Of a stretch of DNA of 64,000 bases, positions 11,501-23,177 are shown piece by piece. Source of the stretch: Haliclystus octoradiatus. Lineage: Eukaryota > Cnidaria > Staurozoa > Stauromedusae > Haliclystidae. Position numbers and translations under genes: made by a program. Position 1 is the first letter of the stretch, and each line of letters opens with the position of its first letter. The notes beneath the pieces were generated by a model. That model was not told the origin of the DNA. It saw only the letters and a list, made by a program, of their open reading frames with translations, and searched no databases. The DNA lies in assembly GCA_916610825.1 (NCBI GenBank), contig OU744449.1, forward strand, positions 6,716,243 through 6,780,242, given 5' to 3'.

Positions 11501-12915
11501 CCTTTTTTGCTTAGTAATGGTGCATTGACAGCGTCCACCACATGAATGTCAGCAGTGTATTGATTGTTGTTAAGTTTGATTGTCAGAGAACAGCGACCAA
11601 GTGTTGATAGAGGTGTTGAATTAGCTGTAAATAGTTGATCAGTAGCTGGCTTCAACTTTAATAAAAGGTCACAGTTTAATGCCTTTAAATGTTGAACACT
11701 TAGGACGTCACATGCAGCACCAGTGTCAGGTAGCCAATGAAGGTATGAGGGTCCATGTTCATGTGTAGTTAGTAGCTTGATTGTATCAGTTGTATTTGAC
11801 AATGCATTAAGATATACATGGTTAGTATTTGGTTGATGTGATGATCTTTTTTTTGCTTTGCAAACTGATTGATAGTGTCCTAACTTGTCACAAAATCCAC
11901 ATATAGCTTCTTTTGCTGGGCATTCGGCTCTTGAATGCTTTTGCTTGCCACAAAAATAACATTTAGGTGTATGTTCATTAGAGCTGTTGTTGTCTTGACG
12001 ACCAGTATTTGATTTTTCTGATTTCTTGTAAGGCTTCTTGCTTTTGATTGCTGAGACATTAATTGTTGAAGAGGTTGCTAACTTGTCTTGTGTTGTCTTA
12101 CTTGCCTCGTGAGATGTACAAATGTCTAATGTTTTCTTTAATGTAAGCGTAGAAAATTTTTCTGCCAGGACTTTTTGTTGCGTGTCAACATCGCGGAGGC
12201 CACATATTAGACGGTCCCGCAGTCTTTCGTCCCGCATGTTTTGTGATATTCCTGTGTCTGCGTGACATGTTTCGCATGTTAACTCAGGGGAAAACCCACA
12301 GCTTTCATCAAGCGTGCGTAGAACGGCGTAGTATTGATCTATCGTCTCATCAGGAAGTTGGTCCCTGTTGTGAAATTCTTTTCGATCAAGCAGTGGATTT
12401 CGTTTATCTCGAAGATAATGACTAAATTTGTCTATTATTGCGTCTGTATCATCGATATCGTTGACCAAGATTACTTTGGCTGTCCACAACTTTGACCAAT
12501 CGTCGTGAATTGCAGATCTTAGTATGCCTCTTCGAGCAGCGAGATTGCAGTCTGTTGACAAACGTGTCGCAGCAGCGTAACCTGAAAATCGTTCTTCCCA
12601 ATCACGAAAATCGGCAATAGTTATCTTCGAAGGACTTTTTAATGTTGGTATGTCCATTCTTTTGGCTGAACCCGAGTGAGATTCGTTATTTCTGTGTTTT
12701 GAAGTTGCTTTAGCGACGGATTGCAGAGCGGCGGTAAAAGCTTGTTGTTGTTGCTGTAAAATGGCGTTAAACCATGGCGGAATATCTCCTGAAGGTAGAT
12801 TAATAGAAGATGCCAAAGGTATTATTGGATCGTGAGAATCAGAATTATCAGAGAATTCTTCATCACCAGCAGTGCTTGTGGAAGCTTTTTCATTCTGACG
12901 TGTCTCCATTGGCAT
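8563..12915 (-). CDS. Gag-Pol polyprotein of Ty3/Gypsy retrotransposon
   Basis: One unbroken frame of 1450 residues fuses gag and pol with no frameshift or stop between them. Start is ATG at 12915, with a second ATG two codons later. Domains by residue: gag core about 90-260; two CCHC zinc knuckles (CYFCGKQKHSRAEC at about 319 and CGFCDKLGHYQSVC at about 339); aspartic protease with DTGA at about 397; reverse transcriptase about 560-760 with LDARHGYWQV; RNase H near ETDAA at about 858; integrase with an HHCC finger (about 1098-1136) and a DD35E core (TDIF, SDGG, then HAE about 35 residues later); and a C-terminal GPY/F-like segment. The RT box, normally Y-x-D-D, reads VVEDV at about 712, so the first catalytic Asp is Glu. 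This could cripple the enzyme. No env gene follows. Confidence 0.95.
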   Translation of the reverse strand: MPMETRQNEKASTSTAGDEEFSDNSDSHDPIIPLASSINLPSGDIPPWFNAILQQQQQAFTAALQSVAKATSKHRNNESHSGSAKRMDIPTLKSPSKITIADFRDWEERFSGYAAATRLSTDCNLAARRGILRSAIHDDWSKLWTAKVILVNDIDDTDAIIDKFSHYLRDKRNPLLDRKEFHNRDQLPDETIDQYYAVLRTLDESCGFSPELTCETCHADTGISQNMRDERLRDRLICGLRDVDTQQKVLAEKFSTLTLKKTLDICTSHEASKTTQDKLATSSTINVSAIKSKKPYKKSEKSNTGRQDNNSSNEHTPKCYFCGKQKHSRAECPAKEAICGFCDKLGHYQSVCKAKKRSSHQPNTNHVYLNALSNTTDTIKLLTTHEHGPSYLHWLPDTGAACDVLSVQHLKALNCDLLLKLKPATDQLFTANSTPLSTLGRCSLTIKLNNNQYTADIHVVDAVNAPLLSKKGCIALGLIPENWPDLSAATPVNTVSLLASTDQEAHHINLPTQQSSNDDATQLIKEFSSVFTDTGPLRKMDGPAMKIELTEDATPTRQYKAYNIPFKWQKLVQAQLDSMITKDIIEKVPLNESPQWIHPMVVVPKKNSTEPRITVDLTSLNRFVKRPGYPSRTPRDLIANIPPGMKYFTTLDARHGYWQVPLATESRPLTTFITPWGCYRFRRNVMGLISAGDEHNRRGDEALAGIDNLQKVVEDVIIYDKDYDTHIKRVKDVLKRCSDNGITLNKKKFHFAQSSAEWCGYVITSTGYTLNPRLVTALTEFPQPTSLTQLRSFLGLVQQFESFSSEISQLATPLRALLSPSTSFYWNQLHQDAFKGLINELTSPRILAHFNPQAQLRLETDAAQSKGLGYALWSEQDDKTWRLLQCGSRFVTDAESRYSATEIELAAVVWATQKCKMFLHGSSFNLIVDHKPLISILNDKRLHQIPSARIIRLKEKLSSFSFTAIWRAGTSHTVVDCFSRHPVDQPSPDDVNIDTDADSSFQVNHIQTRLQSTDATNFPPDATLNKVKSAGENDAVHLKLADLIINGFPQQKEKLDISIHPYWSLRHDLSLLESSIILYQDRILIPKSLRSTMLNELHTSHLGLTRTLARARQCIFWPNMTNEVTNRIRSCEECAQRLSSNSHEPLIQDTPPTRPGEAIATDIFSHHGHEFLVITDKYSGWPHVVHCGKSTDTDTVVDILSSWFCSMGVPIRLTSDGGPQFSSHAFSAFCKDWGIIHDPSSPYHHQANGHAEAAVKAMENIVAKVTTNGHLNTEAFYKALLEYRNTPRSDGISPAQRLFGKPLRSRIPIHPSQFTDDIKQLIIIADKKASTLKEKAKQQHDLHARRLDPFIPGDIVRIQNQNTKHWDRIGEIVSIDPRGRSYRLKTESGRLYWRNRRQLRRYYGPSTSTTAAASTTPEEEEPSTNTSSASLHSPPRRSTRKKNKTNKLNL

Positions 12916-13019
12916 AATGTAAACAACACGAACAGTAAGATGAATGAAAAATATGAACCAATAAATATACCAAACGAAGACGAAGGTATAAATAACAAAT
13001 CAACAATAACAATCCCAAA

Positions 13020-13040
13020 GTTCGAATAATCGCAGCGCCA
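13020..13040 (-). other. tRNA primer-binding site
   Basis: Directly next to the 5' LTR the minus strand reads TGGCGCTGCGATTATTCGAA. TGG is the complement of a tRNA CCA end. The plus strand (ttcgaataatcgcagcgcca) resembles a tRNA 3' half ending AGCGCCA, with a T-loop-like TTCGAAT. The ending fits some animal tRNA-Ser species, but the match was not computed. Confidence 0.6.
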
Positions 13041-13197
13041 TGTAGTATTATGTGAATAAGCTAGAACTTGAGACGAGAGAATAAACGTTGTTGATCACAG
13101 AACAGTATATTAGAATCTAAACTAAAACTATAAATGACACGATTATGTTTACAGGAAGTATATCAATATTGTAATGTAAATAAGTTGTAATAGCACA
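13041..13197 (-). repeat. 5' LTR of the Ty3/Gypsy element
   Basis: A 157-bp direct repeat of 8360-8516 with no difference that I could see. It would carry the promoter and the start of the element RNA, read on the minus strand. Confidence 0.95.
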
Positions 13198-13374
13198 AAA
13201 CCATACACAGTACAAATAATAACTAATAATGGCTTCAGATTACTGTTATCAACATTCGAATTTCTGTTGTGTGGCACTATTCGTCATTATAAAATTATGG
13301 TTAACTATAGTTATAACCATATAACTAAGATAACAGAGCAACTGAGCTTTAGCCTGTGTGCAGACTAAAGCCCC

Positions 13375-13640
13375 GGCCAAATGACTTTTTATTTCGCCAA
13401 CATTGTTGAATTCAACAAAATCCGATGAATGTTGAGAAAATAAAAAGTTATTTGGCCACCCTCATCTTTTCGGATTTTGTTGGCTGATGTTGAATTTCGA
13501 TTTTGAATACATTAAAAGGTTTCCTCAACATTTATCGGATTTTGTTGAGTTCTATTGTTCTCTACCGATGTTGGCGAAGTGGCCAAATGACTTTTTATTT
13601 CCTCAACATTGTTGAGTTTTGTTGAAAATATGAACCTTCC
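13375..13640. repeat. Nested inverted repeats (GGCCAAATGACTTTTTATTT family)
   Basis: An 83-bp hairpin at 13375-13457 starts GGCCAAATGACTTTTTATTT and ends with the near complement AAATAAAAAGTTATTTGGCC. The same 20-mer recurs at 13580-13599. An inverted block with CAACATTTATCGGATTTTGT lies between. This is a MITE or several nested copies; there is no coding potential. Confidence 0.7.
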
Positions 13641-13982
13641 TCTGATTGGTCAACAATGACGTAGCCTGTCTCAGGATTGGTGGGCTCGATTGACTAGCTT
13701 CCAAGCCTCAAAATACCATCCGCTGTTGACGAAAATGAACTCAACTAAATCGATGGATGTTAGCTCAATTCCACCCCCTGAATGACCTCACTCAGCCTTG
13801 ACTTTATCTGAATATCAATATATTAAGTTTGAATATCATCTTCTGATAAATGGCCCAGTGATAATGATAAATCGTCATGAATGGCCCAGAGGAATCGCAT
13901 TATGTTACTGGCTCGATCAGCTGGGGAATACCGTAGTTCCACCCTGACAATTAACGACGGTGTGACTATCTTGAGTTAATAA

Positions 13983-14411
13983 GGGATTCTATTAAAAATA
14001 TTTTTCGAAGTAATGATTGATTTTGATGTATATCAACTAAGTAAGTTATTGGTAAAAGCCTTTTGAGCCGATCCGATAAGACGGAAATGACGGAGATATC
14101 GATGCTTTAAAGAGCCGATTTCTGCCGAGCGTTTATCCTGGGGTTTATCCCCGTTCCGTTACGTAGATATTCAATTTTATCTCAAATATTTTATCTCGAA
14201 CTAATTTAAAATTATATTTAATATCGAGAAGATTGAATATTTCCGTCACAATGTTAAATGCGCGGCAGAAATCGACAGTTAAAACATCGATATGTTCGTC
14301 ATTTCTTATCGGATCGGCTTCAAAGTTTACCAACCAACTTTTTCAGTTGATACTCCGACACACATCAGAATCAATCATTACTTTGAAAAATATTTTTCTA
14401 GTAGAATCCCC
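13983..14411. mobile_element. 429-bp fold-back element with long inverted arms
   Basis: The left arm starts GGGATTCTATTAAAAATATT and the right arm ends with the complement (AATATTTTTCTAGTAGAATC followed by CCC). The arms are imperfect complements for about 160 bp and share GCCGATCCGATAAG and TCGATTTCTGCCG. Only about 100 bp separate them. It looks like a non-autonomous DNA transposon; no target duplication was recognised. Confidence 0.75.
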
Positions 14412-17400
14412 TATATTTGAGCTAATTAGCAATGTTGCACCTGGGAATTCTCGGATCACTGATCAGTAATGACTATAATGAGCAATGAGCGTACGGTCTT
14501 TCATCATTGAAATCATGCCGAAATGGAAGAGTGGTTTATCAGTACATAGCTCTAACGTCACTTCAATACTGTACTATATGTGTGACAATTGAGTTCTTAC
14601 ACCCGTTTTACGTTTCAAAAGTCACACCATAGTCGAAACCATAGTGAATTACATACGAAAAATCGATCAAACTGAAAACAATTGCGCCAAGCTTCCTGTA
14701 GGCTCAGTTCAGTACTTCAAAATAGGAAGCCAATGTGCAATGGTACAATTGACTATTCAATTCATTTATAGATAAGGAACTCCACAGGGTAGGAAATTCA
14801 TTGCTTTGCGAGTGAATGTATGTATATTCCTGTTGACAACAAATGTAAATTTAACTGGTCCACACTTGCATTAGAGGGTACAGAAAGTGCTCGGCGACAA
14901 CACTCGAGAGCAAATTATAAATTGTAAAAATTAGTAATACGATTCAAAGAAGACTCATAACTTTATCATCACTATAATGAGGCAATGTATCATTTAAAGA
15001 AGACACATTCCATTCCATCTCTCTGTCATTATATTTGGAGACAGTATTTTACATTTATCCGTCTTTTTATTGCAAAATCTGAATTATTTAAAGTTCGATT
15101 TTGAGACTTCTTAGCTGTCGGGAGCATTTAAAAGTTAGACATCAGACATCAACTGTTTCCTTTGTCTTCGTAAAATTTCACTACAGTCGTGACCTAGATA
15201 GATATTTTTGTTTTCTGGGTGGTATTAAAATATCCAGGGAAAACAGAATGTAAGATTTTGTACCTAGAGGTGAACGATCTAGACAATTGAAAATGAATAT
15301 CTAAAACAAAATAATTGAAAGCGAATAACTTTAAGCATAGTTTCTAGAGACAAAGAGATCGTTTATAGAGGGTTTGTCTCTATATACTATGCTATAAGGC
15401 AGACGGAATAATCCATAGAAATAATATCTTATCCTTGTAAATACCTATAAATGGCATGTTTTTTTTACATTGGTATAAACTATGAGAAAATAATAAATAA
15501 TTGTCAAGTACAAAGAAACACTATTGTTTATCTTGAAATTAGAATTGATTGTCATCGTCTGGTGCTTAGATTTTATACAATGTCCTTCAGTTAGCCCGCA
15601 GGTTATATATTTTCGATGGGAATTCATTTGATTTAAACTTCTTTAGAGATCACCTTCCGTTCTCATGAGTTCATGAACACTGTATATTGTGTTGAGGTCT
15701 ATATTTAATAAATGTATGATTTTACAGGTGGTAAATTTATAATTCAATGTATGGTTTTGTTTAAATGTCTTTAATCCAAACCGAAGACACGTCGTAAGTT
15801 GATATGAACTGTTTTGGTTTAGATATACAGTATATTTAAAAATATCACAGTGAATAATTATATATATCGATATAATAATAGAGTCAAGAAAGACACACCA
15901 TTTTTGCTGTTACTTGAAGTTTCACGTTGTTAAGCGATCATCAGACAGATATTATAGATATATATATATATATATATGGCAAAGGAGAATTAATCAGGGT
16001 GAGAAAATATTTTTTATCTAGCTAGTAATATATATAAACAAATGATGAAATGTTGTTTTCATTTGCTCAATTTCAGCATGGTAGTATTTATTTTACATTT
16101 ATACCTGAGTATTAATAATGGACATTTATCTATATATGATAGATAACATGAGTATTTTGCTCGTTTTACAGTGAAAGAAACAGTCAGAAACATTGAAATA
16201 ATAACTCTATAATGTATAGGTTTTTAGTAATAATTTGACGAAGATGATAAGTTAATTTGATGAAAGAAGGCATGGGAAACAAAACTGAACAATTGTACAA
16301 TTAGTAATGTATTAGTGTAGTTTAATACCTGTATTTGCCTGTTGAATTTTTTTTACACATATGGCATGCAACGAAAGTCAACATGCATGAGCATTCGCTT
16401 GAGAGGGCTACAGCTATATATGATACTATTACATTTCAAGACAATCGTGTATTTCAGTTGAATATGTAGTGAAATTAAGCAAGTGCTTTTTATCTGACGA
16501 CATATGATATTGTGGATTAATTAGATAGAAATGTATTTTAAATTTATAATGATGTTTGTCTGTTATTTATTTTTATTCATTAAAAGAAGAGACTATTTGC
16601 CATTTATTAAAATTGACTTCTTATCAAGATTGAAATTCTCATTAAATCTCGACAATTATAGGACGGACTCAAGAGGGCTTGTTATGTTAGAGATAATTAC
16701 TATAGAATTAACCATTCTTTTTGACATTACATCTAATTATCAAACGTATTCAATCAATCATAGTAATTAAATACTCCGATTGACTATCATGCATCCTTAT
16801 ATTGCTTAAATAAGTTTGAGTTATTAAGAGGAGAGTATGATATTCAATAACTATGCATATTTTGAGTGTTTTAGCTAACTTTTCATTTTACATAGTATTT
16901 ACTAGTTTCATGGTTCTATCAGAATGATGGGTAGAGAGAACAGTTGCACAGGGGATGGATATGTAAACTGGATATAAAATATTTATAACATAGAGTGAAA
17001 TGTTCTTGAAATACTCTTAGGTTTTAATTGAAAATCATATATCTAAGATTATTTACAGTATTTCGGTTGGAGACGTGGATCTTTTTACTGAGTCGCATCA
17101 TAGTCACTAGAATATATTCTAGTGACTATGGTCTGATGAACCCATAGACGGGCCCAGGACATCATCATCATCAGTATACAGCTGCTGAAGTGTTAAAGTG
17201 ATGAAGTGTTATGATGTTTTGCTTATAATAGGAACAATTTGAGAATATATGTAGGCTAATCAACAGCCTTTACATAATCTCTGAGTGTTTAATGATTCTT
17301 ATAGATAGCAGCAGGCATGCAGATTTACTTGCGTCTTGTGAACGAGATTATGGCAAAAGCAATTATCCGAAGATCATTTGACCTTTTTATCTTTGTATCT

Positions 17401-19672
17401 CGTGGGAGGGCTCAAGCTACTAATCATTATTAATGCGGTCATGTCTTTTAAGAGGGGTTCCTTTTGGGAGATTCATCTAACATTTATAAATTTCAAAAAT
17501 TCCCAACTCCTAAAATCATAAATCAAATAAAGCGCCAAAATTGTGTATTATTAATTCAAGTAAAATAAATTTGGAAATTTAAGGGTCATACGGAATGTCT
17601 AAGCAAAGATAGTCACACACACTGGCACACACCTGCAGTTTCATTTTCTATAAAACTTAATTATCAGTATATCTGAATTATTCGAAATAGAATTCCTTCG
17701 TCAAATGTTGTCCACTTCCAAAACCCCCCTGGACGGGTCAATTCAATGTAATTACAATTTCAGCTGTCCAAGCCTTTTTAAATTTCAATCTATTAGATAG
17801 GAACATGGTAACATGCTTATGAATACTTTGAATACTTGTTCTAATCCATCATGTAGCTATAGATTACAATAGCTGACTAAAGTAGAAGCGAAATATTTCT
17901 ACCTTAAATCGACGAAGCTGTTTTCAATCGATAGCGGTGTCTTTAAATTGAGATTTATAGATTAGGAAATTCCCTTTCCAAAACACAATTTATCATCCTA
18001 TAATATATATATATATAATCCATCGCTTTATTTTGATTAAAACTTCTAATATAAATTATAATTTGTACTAAGTAGTAATAATCAACAAATATCACGAGTT
18101 TATCGTCTGTTTCATTCACTCTTCATCATTTGATTTGCATTATATAACATTATTAACATTGAACACTCAAATTGATGTGTTGCACATACAATTATTGTAA
18201 TAATGTAAACTATATATGATATATTCATTAAAACATTTTGCTGGATTCATTAAGTAAAAATTTATGACTTTAAAGCCCGGCGGGGAGGTCTGTTATAGTA
18301 ATTTTGTTAGTGTGTTCTATGGTGTGTTGCGCTGCTGACAACAATACCAAAAATGAGATGCCGAAAAAATCGTGAAATTTCATTGCGTTTTCATGGCATT
18401 TTCAAGACATTTTCACATTCACATCTTGATATCGTGAATATGAATGGATGGTTTTCAAACTTTTTTCATGGCTTTGTGGTCTCCTTTTTTTTTACATTTT
18501 CATGGTGTTTTCACAACATCAATTCCTTGGCATTTCATAATTTTGGTGTTGGTAGTGTTGCTAGCTGCTTCAAAAGTTATTACTTTTAATATAATTCTAG
18601 GTATAGACTCAATATCTGATTTGATTGGATCTTTTCGATACTCTCAGTACGATGTCTTAAAACCTGCTTAAAACGCATACAAATCCATTGGCTTGCTTTC
18701 AGAATCATTTCAAAATCATCACATCTGATGTGTTTTTGTTTTGTAAAAGAATAGAGAGACGCACCTGTTTAAATGTTGTGTATCTGATGGTCATCTTGGG
18801 TATTGTGTTTACTAGCAATTAGAGATGCTGCTCATTCGTTTTAACTTATTAATGGTAACACTATCATTTAATGTTATCAGCTGGATTTTGTTTGGTTATC
18901 AGGTTCTATTCTATATATCCAGCGTGTGGCCCCCTATTGGTAGTCACGTACAACTTAACCATTAGTTTACGAAGATACATTAACATTGCCTATATACAGT
19001 ATGAACGATATGTAATTGGCTTGGAAACGAGATATAATAGGCAGGCTACATATAAGATGGGGATCGAAAACCTCCTGGGCGTTCCTTATCATACGGAGAT
19101 CAAGGACCCATGCACTGAGATTCTTGATAAGCCTAAACTAGTATGCATTGGGCTTATCCATTTACTTGTCAATACACCATTGACATGGTATACCGTGTGG
19201 AACAAAAAAAAACATAAAACACATTAAATTGTACGTAAAGACATTAGAAATGCCACATATGTAATTTTCCCCTGTCATTCCATACGGGCATAACGGCAAT
19301 TATGTGTATAGTACTGTATACTGGGTAACTGGTAATTAGCCACTAGGCACATTGCAGTGTAATTCTCTAATATCATTTTCAACAACACATACAATTCATA
19401 AAGGTCCGTGACTCAGATTCATGCTGAGAATTAAGGATTGAGTTCGAGGCATGACTTTATCCGATCCTTAAAGAGATTGACGTTATAAACTATTAAATCT
19501 TTTACAAAATGAGATCAAATTTTTGGATAACTGATTACTTGTTGGCTTTTGCAGTTAAGTCGTTGCCAGCTAGTAACTTGTAAGTGCGCAATGCGTATAT
19601 CCCGTGTTCATTCGATCCTAAGCGATATCTACGTTTTATGGCATTATTTTAAAGCCACCTATCCACTGCATA
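14412..19672. other. Non-coding stretch with minor repeats
   Basis: No gene could be supported. Visible items are a perfect 32-bp palindrome at 17099-17130, a short AT dinucleotide run at about 15958-15977, and a TTTCAC...GATCATCAGAC motif at about 15918-15949 that recurs elsewhere. A segment around 18355-18545 is rich in TTTTCATGGC-like words and resembles one at 51125-51240. The ATG-initiated 118-codon frame at 18871-19227 has no recognisable domain. Confidence 0.5.
17099..17130. repeat. Perfect 32-bp palindrome
   Basis: CATAGTCACTAGAATA is followed at once by its exact complement TATTCTAGTGACTATG, with no spacer. It may be a solo fold-back or the joined ends of an excised element. Confidence 0.9.
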
Positions 19673-20147
19673 GGCTTAAATTTATAATTCAGTAATCTAA
19701 TTTATTCATCCTGGAGATTCTCTTTAAATAGATGTGATTGTACAACAACTGATCGCCTTATAGTTATCCAACAAGTATAAGTGCATAGGCTCGGTGCAGA
19801 ATATGCACATCATTACTATATACCCTACCACAAAAGAATTTTTCTCCAGTATTTCTACTATCCTTAAGATTGCAAGAATTTTCTCTCAATCATCTTCATT
19901 GGATGGATGTCTTCGCACCCCCACGTCCCACAGGAATTACTGTCGTGGCTCTATGCTTTCCTAATTTCTTCCGAAACGTAACTTGCTGAGAAATCCAGCT
20001 GCAGCAAAGTTTATAAAATACGAGATAATTAATTCATGATTTTACTTGTTGGATAACTATAAGGCGGTCAGTTGTTGTACAATCACATCTATTTAAAAGA
20101 GAATCTCCAGATGAATAAATTAGATTACTGAACTATAAATTTAAGCC
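19673..20147. mobile_element. 475-bp MITE with 105-bp terminal inverted repeats
   Basis: The left arm 19673-19778 begins GGCTTAAATTTATAATTCAG. The right arm 20043-20147 ends with its near complement CTGAACTATAAATTTAAGCC. The arms differ by only a few bases and share TACAACAACTGA and CCAACAAGTA. The 260-bp centre has no coding potential. No clear target duplication was seen at the borders. Confidence 0.85.
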
Positions 20148-23100
20148 GTTATAATTTGTTTTAAGGCGTGAAGAACAGCTGAGTTTCAATCAAATAATAT
20201 TAGTCTTTATGAAAAAGATCAGTGTACACTAGATCGAAATTATCCTAAATACTTAATTCCTTAATTCATAATTAATTAATTGAATTATGCCGATAGAAAA
20301 TGAAAACGTTCAATTTGCACTTTTTTATTTTGTTATCAAGATCAATTTACGTCATCCGAGGGTAACCAATTGTTTACCGAGACATTGTTACCATTGATAT
20401 TCAATTTCTTGGGATGAAATTTTCTAGACATTTCGATCAGCTCAAAATTACATGATGATGAATCTGAACGGTTTTCACGGTCCATAGCATCAACAGATAT
20501 ATATAGCCTATTTATCTACAACAGCTAGGCGATCAACGTACATTATCAAAATATGCGAAAGATACATGACGATGAAAGTAAAGCATCAAATTGTCTGGCC
20601 AATGATCTATTATTGAGAACCTTGATGAGGTCTGTATAGTGTATATGATCATATGCCGGATGTTCCCAACTTTTGGCTACTATCCCATAATCGTATCGTA
20701 GCAATTACTTTCTTTACGACTCGTTTATATAAAAACTAAGGTGTGGTTATTTAATACGACAAAGATACCGTACACCTCTTTAAAACCTCTGTTGAATTAA
20801 TTATCGCATTTTCATGCACAATTAACTTCAATAATAATATGAATTGAAATTTAATTTAATGGACAGGAAAGGCTAAACATTTAATTTTGTAATTTATAAG
20901 GCTTTGGTTCAATTCGGTGCTCGCATATTTAATCAAGTATAAAAACAAACATAGTATAGATACCACCCATTTACCATCACGGTATAAGCTATTGTTTATA
21001 AAGTACACCTAACCAGTTTATAAATATTGCATGATATCTATTTATGTTATTTATAATTCTATAATTAAATATGAACCATAAAAATAGGCGACAGAGTTCA
21101 AACACTTGCATCAAGGATGTTTGTAATTGTTTCTTTGAAGTATCCGTGTACATCATCAATTAGTAATTAATTGGAAGTACAGTTTGCGGCAATCTCTTTG
21201 CGATATGTGTAGTATTATATATACAGTAAGTACAGCATTAACTAATGCAATATTTAAATATGATGTGATATTGATTGACCTTAATTAGACAGTATTCAGT
21301 TTACATACATTTCGTAGTATAAAAGTGAAACTTCACTAACAGATTTGGGTCGCACTCTCTGACAGCACCTGAGTAGTGCGAAAAGGGAGCATTTACATTG
21401 AAGTAACCTGGAATCCTGGATGTGTATAGGGGCAGATGAATATGGGAGTTGCATCCTCGTCGTCGTCTGCATTTTCGTTCAGATCTTGTGACTTAACGAT
21501 CTTAGAGTGTTGTGATGATCATGAGACCTAAATTACTCGCAAGAAGTTACCTTTAAATGGTCTCCTGATCACCACAACATTCAAACATCATTTAACCACT
21601 ATTCCATGCAGAACCACATGCTGGACACGGGGCTGGACCATTCATTTTTGCCGCCATTGCACGTAATTCTAGGCTTCTTGGAACATAATGAAATATCTGT
21701 TAGCTAATTATGCATGAAATAAATCTGGATCATCATGTATTTATTAAGCTGTTTGATGCTTTAAAATAAACTATTCTGCTCTATTCTATTCTAATTCATC
21801 TTCTACCAAAGTGTAACAAGTCACGGGGGATCGTATGATGATGAGACTGTTCCCCGTGATGTGCGTGTCATCCCATAACGTATCATGTGGTACGATTTGC
21901 ATCTCCACAGTTTTCATGACGTATGGACAACTACAGAAAACTTCAAGATTCACATCCCAATCACTTGTAAATGCAGACAGGATCAAACATTGTCACACAT
22001 TTTGAAGTACACAGACAAGGCAAACAAGGGCTTGCTCAGGCAAAGTACAATTTCAATTCTGTTTGACAGCTCAAATGAACGTGTCTACTTGTGATAGTCT
22101 AGACTGTCAAGTTAAGACAACTCTAGTTGTCGTTGATTTCGTTGAAGAAGAACAAATAAAACATGATTTTCACCATTTAATCAGAATGCAAAGATATTGT
22201 CTCACGATATCCTTGGATGCTGGTCTTGTGGTCCTGCAATAGCTTGGCAATGTTATTTCCCTTGGAAGTGGCTGTTAGTCATCCGGTACTGGCGCCATTG
22301 ATACGGACCGTCTTGCGGGCAATTGCGTTTTTTGAGAAGCGCTCAGTCAATCTCTCACAGTCACAAAAGGCCACAAAAGCCTGTTTGCAAACATTTTTCA
22401 ATATGGGTAATTCTAATTTTCAATATATTTGAAAATGGAAACTAGAATTGTCACGACACTTCATCATATACATGTAATGACTGCAAGCACGTGTTATTAT
22501 AGTACAAGGGTTAAATAGAACAAAATGCGTATTTGCCACCTATTAGAGGTGCCATATATAGAACACAAGGAACATCTCAAAAATTTAGACATTCATAGCA
22601 AATGTGATATCGTTAATATATAAACATAAACCATTCAATCGTTATCTATGTGCAATAAGATTGCATTAATAATTAAACCCATATGACGTCTACAATAAGA
22701 GCTCATCATTTTGTAGATCAAACAACATTATAGTAATAACTGATAAGGGAATAAATGTGACGTCACAGAATCAGACATGCCCTGTCGCTACATATAAATC
22801 GCACTGTCTATCACGGTGTTGAAAAATTGACGTGAAACGTCACTGTTGTCATGCTGAGTAGCGAATTGATGTAAAGTTAAAGTGGAATCCGCAAATTCCC
22901 ACAAATCGAACTAAGTTTGTCGCTTGAGAAGGTTAAAATATACGCTACTGATTGCAATTATTTTGCGTTGTATTTTACAGGTTAATTGTCGGTGCTGTTT
23001 CTCTTCATATACTTGATGGTTGTTTGCTTAGCTGACTCTAGTAGCGCCTAACACTATATTCTACTGGTGTCAGGACTTAATGCAAGCCAAAAGCTGAAAC

Positions 23101-23177
23101 GAAGAGGCAAGCACCGCGCCATTGTTTTGCATTTCAATCGAGAGAAATAATATTGTGCATTAAAAATTAACGTGGCT
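20148..23177. other. Intergenic stretch; nothing coding recognised
   Basis: No coding exon or RNA gene could be supported. A TGACGTCA octamer occurs at 22758-22765 and an acceptor-like TATTTTACAG ends at 22980, about 200 bp before the ATG of the next gene. The latter could mark a 5' UTR intron, but this is unproven. Confidence 0.4.

Larger units (their letters stand above)
8360..13197 (-). mobile_element. Complete Ty3/Gypsy LTR retrotransposon
   Basis: The 4838-bp element lies on the minus strand. It is bounded by 157-bp LTRs (13041-13197 is the 5' LTR, 8360-8516 the 3' LTR) that look identical by eye. A 5-bp target duplication AAACC sits at 8355-8359 and 13198-13202. Inside are a primer-binding site next to the 5' LTR, a single gag-pol frame of 1450 codons, and a purine-rich run next to the 3' LTR. 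Domain order is gag, protease, RT, RNase H, integrase, as in Ty3/Gypsy. There is no envelope frame. Matching LTRs and an unbroken frame point to a recent insertion, though the RT active site is unusual (see the polyprotein entry). Confidence 0.95.

Noticed and set aside
18871..19227. 118-codon ATG-initiated frame as a gene
   Set aside because: No domain, no splice or polyadenylation context and no coherent coding pattern; length alone is weak evidence in AT-rich DNA.
23172..23177. GTG upstream start for the 195-residue gene
   Set aside because: Animals start at ATG; the ATG at 23178 is two codons later.
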